DNA of 59,211 bases from Lingula anatina. Its lineage: Eukaryota; Brachiopoda; Lingulata; Lingulida; Lingulidae. Location of the stretch: assembly GCF_001039355.2 (NCBI RefSeq), contig NW_019776062.1, positions 65,618-124,828 of the forward strand, read 5' to 3'. Every line of letters begins with the position of its first letter. Position 1 is the stretch's first letter. The notes under the pieces were generated by a model. That model ran no database searches, was not told the origin of the DNA, and saw only the letters and a program-made list of their open reading frames with translations. Shown piece by piece: positions 56,026 through 59,211 of this stretch. Made by a program: the position numbers and the translations under genes.

Positions 56026-58922
56026 ATGCCACCAACAATCGGAGAAGATGCAAGCGTTTCTCATGGAGTCTCAGGTAAAATAAAAAACTTTATGACAGTG
56101 GAACTTTCCTTCACCACCGTCGATTGGAGCGCCATCTGTAGTAAACAAATGCCACACGTGCGTCAGAAGTGTGGTCTATGAAATGATGTTTAGATCATGT
56201 GTATAATTATTTTTCAAGTGGAGACAGCAACATTGATATGTTACTTGTTACATTAGTTGTTAAAGTTCCTTAAAATTGCAATGATTTCAATTTGGACTTG
56301 TGAACTTTGCACCTCCAGTGACTATTTAAACCTTCAAAACTTTCCATAACAATTTGTAACTTATAATTAAAACACTCATTTACACTGCAACGTATCAAAG
56401 TGTAGCATTGTGTTATATGATATTAAAGTGATGCTGATGACGTTGATTTATGCTGGAAAATGCGTATAATGCGAAGGATGTGTTCATTATTTCAAATGTT
56501 TAAAACAAACGGTAATATATATTTTTTACCTACTCTTTTGCCAGTTGGCTATAGAGTGTTTGATTATATAATTTGGAAAGATGTTTATATTTTATTTCTT
56601 AAACAATTAATAATAGCCCTTATATTAATCAGTTTCCAAATTGTTTTATATCAAAACAAAATAGTTCCTCTCTTTACCTTTAAAGGCATTGGAGCAGAGA
56701 TTTCTGCTACCCTGGAAGAAAGGATCATGATATTTGATGGAGCTATGGGGACAATGATACAGAAAAACAGACTGGAAGAGGAGGATTTCAGGGGAGAGCT
56801 ATTTAAAGATCATCCCAAAAACTTAAAAGGCAACAATGATCTCCTTAGCCTTACTAGACCAGATGTTATTATGAAGATCCACAAGGTAAATTAAGTTCTT
56901 ATGACAGCTTAAGATAGAAAAAAGTCTGTAATAGGGTACTGTACTAAGTTAAAATATAATCAGAAAATAATATTTTATTTGAAGTCCTATATTTCATCTG
57001 GTATCTTGAATGAAATACTTTCTAGGGTTGCCAAATTATGAATTATTTTAAAATGTTATAATGAAAAAAAAAATGACTGGTGTATGCAGGATGTCAAGAA
57101 AGAAAAGGCACTAATATGCGGTGACTCTCTCTTAGAGTCTCTGCCTGTCTCTGCCATGTATAATATAATTTTTGTCATTGCAGGAGTATCTAGAAGCAGG
57201 AGCTGACTTTGTAGAAACCAACACATTCAGTGGGACCTGGGTAGCCCAGGCTGACTATGGACTGGAGCATTTGGTAATTTATTTTGATTCATTGCAGAAG
57301 TGTAATTTTGAATTATTTATGTGTTAGTCATATTTTTTTCTACTTTGGTCCTGTCATTTGTCTGTTTCTTGGAGTACAAAGAATATTAGAAAATGGTATT
57401 GGAATTTTAGGGTCCATACTGCCTAATGCATTGCTTATTTATTTTACCTATTTATAATTGTTTATTTTATTAAAACTGCAGGCATACAGGATAAATCTTG
57501 AGTCTGCCAAGCTTGCACGCAGAGCTGCAGATGAAGTGACAGCCCAGACAGGTACTGAGGACTGTTTGTTACTTTCCACTTTAATAATAGGCACTGTAAG
57601 ATATTTGATTTCAGTAATAGGCCAGATAGGGGCTTAAGGAGTGATCTATTACTAAGGACACTACCTGTTAAGGCATCACAAAAGGAACTATATAGAGAAA
57701 TTTGCTATTTATGTTCAATACATGGTCAATGTTTTTAGTATTTTCAACACATTTATTATTATTTATTATTATGAACTAAGAAACAAAATGTGATAAATTC
57801 AGGTGTCCGTAGATATGTGGCTGGAGCCTTGGGACCAACCAATAGAACATTGTCCATATCTCCTTCTGTTGAAAAACCAGAGTACAGAAACATAAGTAAG
57901 TTCTACATTTTTCTTAATATTCTCCAAAAATCTTATGAAAGTTATGAATGATGTGAAGTAATGCAAAATAAGATATAATATGTTACATTTGAGAAATTAT
58001 TTTTAAAAATTTATTTTATCCCATAGCTCCATATTTGAGATATTGAAGTCAGAATTTAAAACCAGATGACTTTGTATGTGAAAAGCAGATTGTATGGATT
58101 CTGATTTCTTCTCTTTATATCCTTGAAAGCCTTTGATGAGTTGGTGACAGCGTACACAGAGCAAGCCAAGGGGTTACTGGACGGGGGCGCTGATGTCCTT
58201 TTAGTTGAAACAATATTTGACACTGCAAATTCTAAGGTGGTAGATCTACATGTTACTTTGGTTAGGTGTTGTGTAATATATACTGTGGTATACTGGCTAT
58301 TTCAGGATATTTAGCATAGATAAAGCATAGCTATAATTATGAAAATACTTGCAGTAAAAATTTAGATTTTCTCTGGTCTTCTATGCAGTCTTAGTTTACT
58401 TGATATAGATATTGGTTTAATACTTTTTTCAATGAATCTGAGTAGGGTAAAATTTTTGTACAAACTTAATAATTAATTTTTGTGTTAAATTTCAGGCAGC
58501 TTTGTTTGCAATTGAGACATTGTTTGAAAAAGACTACAAACCTGTTCCTATATTTGTAAGTGAATGAATAACTTCACTCAGTACTCTTGTCTGACATTTT
58601 TCAGACTAATGCATTTTATTAGAATAACTTAGTTATTTGGGTATTATTAAAAAAGTAAATATTTGCCACAGTACATATTTGCCTTTGCAATTAACCATAA
58701 CCATATAACCCTAGCTTTCCTATCAGAAGAAGTGAAAGTGAAAGCATGATTTCAGTAACATTATTTGTAAAAATGTTATACTTTAATTAGCTGTAATCTC
58801 TGTCTGCAAATTTTCCCTATATTCCAGATATCTGGCACCATAGTTGACAAGAGTGGAAGGACGCTGTCAGGACAGACAACGGAGGCATTTGTCATTAGTG
58901 TGTCCCACTCTAATCCTATGTG
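56026..58922 (+). CDS. MTR: MTR, cobalamin-dependent methionine synthase, N-terminal part (runs off right edge)
   Basis: Transfers a methyl group from 5-methyltetrahydrofolate through cobalamin to homocysteine in the cytosol. Eight coding exons are visible: 56026-56074, 56686-56885, 57184-57273, 57482-57551, 57803-57895, 58130-58236, 58496-58555, 58828-58922 (254 codons plus two bases). All lie in the N-terminal homocysteine-binding TIM barrel. Conserved segments: [91 protein letters not shown], and [20 protein letters not shown] followed by [11 protein letters not shown]. The zinc-ligand cysteines, folate, cobalamin and activation domains lie beyond the window. The last exon ends TG before a GTAAGC donor, consistent with a Cys codon across the junction. 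Start chosen as the ATG giving [17 protein letters not shown] directly before the conserved barrel. Confidence 0.95.
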
Positions 58923-59124
58923 GTAAGCCAGGCCCCTTGATGGGGAGGGGGGATCAGAGGGTTAGAAAGGGTCATTTTTTAGGAGGAAAGGGCCTGCTTT
59001 GAATCAAAATTTGTTCATCTTGGACATAGATTTGAATAAGTTCCTAAGTTTGGTAAATTGATGAGATCCTTTACAGCCTATTCATCTTGAGACTCTTAGA
59101 AGTACGTAGATTTGGTAATTCATT

Positions 59125-59211
59125 GTACCACCAGCGTTAGCGCTGGCGGTACACATGGTTTCGGTCCCGTCCAGATCGTTCCGCCGGCTCCGCCGGCTCC
59201 GTCGGACGGCT
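59125..59211. repeat. GC-rich inverted repeat at right edge, probable start of an element in an MTR intron
   Basis: GTACCACCAGCG and CGCTGGCGGTAC (59125-59152) form a near-perfect 12-bp inverted repeat around TTAG. They are followed by GC-rich repeats of CCGCCGGCT/CCGTCGGA to the window end. Composition departs sharply from the AT-rich intron. The element is cut by the edge and cannot be classified. Confidence 0.5.

Noticed and set aside
58116-58130. U12-type intron, from the TATCCTTGAAAG sequence before an MTR exon
   Set aside because: The intron starts GTAAGTTCT, a normal U2-type donor. I found no ATATCCTT or GTATCCTT donor in the genes traced.

Overview
This is an animal nuclear genome window: AT-rich, with GT-AG introns, AATAAA polyadenylation signals, microsatellites and short inverted-repeat transposons. 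The gene set, a secreted galaxin-like protein, and bivalve-style short repeats point to a lophotrochozoan, most likely a bivalve mollusc. That assignment is inference. I rebuilt exon-intron structures by hand. In each gene described as complete, splice phases join and the summed exon length is a multiple of three.

Layout, left to right. (1) 425-516 (-): first coding exon of SAE1 (SUMO E1 small subunit), running off the left edge and head-to-head with SRP14 (727-1934, +). (2) 2715-9139 (-): NRDE2, eleven coding exons, 1229 aa, with a tRNA-like sequence in intron 1. It is head-to-head with BCS1L (9473-11391, +). (3) 11832-13292 (-): intronless RNPC3 (U11/U12-65K), head-to-head with ACP7 (13650-18576, +), a purple acid phosphatase with all metal-ligand motifs. 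(4) 18577-23517: ACP7 3' UTR, then gene-poor sequence with two inverted-repeat elements. (5) 23518-32250 (-): a galaxin-like secreted cysteine-repeat protein in two coding exons separated by an 8.1 kb intron. (6) 33.4-39.2 kb: no supported gene, then a small hAT-type element. (7) 39564-49365 (+): a metazoan homologue of plant DEFECTIVE IN EXINE FORMATION 1 (DEX1), a signal-peptide, FG-GAP/VCBS-repeat, single-pass membrane protein. (8) 51391-54987 (-): syntaxin-5, head-to-head with MTR (56026 to right edge, +), whose first eight coding exons are present.

Most genes are housekeeping (SUMOylation, SRP, nuclear RNA surveillance, complex III assembly, minor spliceosome, ER-Golgi fusion, methionine synthesis) in divergent pairs with convergent tails. 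They do not form one pathway.

The most unusual material is in the DEX1-like locus. Its signal-peptide exon and upstream sequence occur twice, in near-identical direct repeats (39564-40151 and 41438-42016). Between them lies an array built on a 20-bp palindrome, and a lone N sits 32 bases before the second copy. Further along, a 51-bp unit (17 codons) containing a 5' splice site is tandemly repeated five times in frame, giving five same-phase donors. A similar, weaker duplication of a splice acceptor occurs in syntaxin-5.
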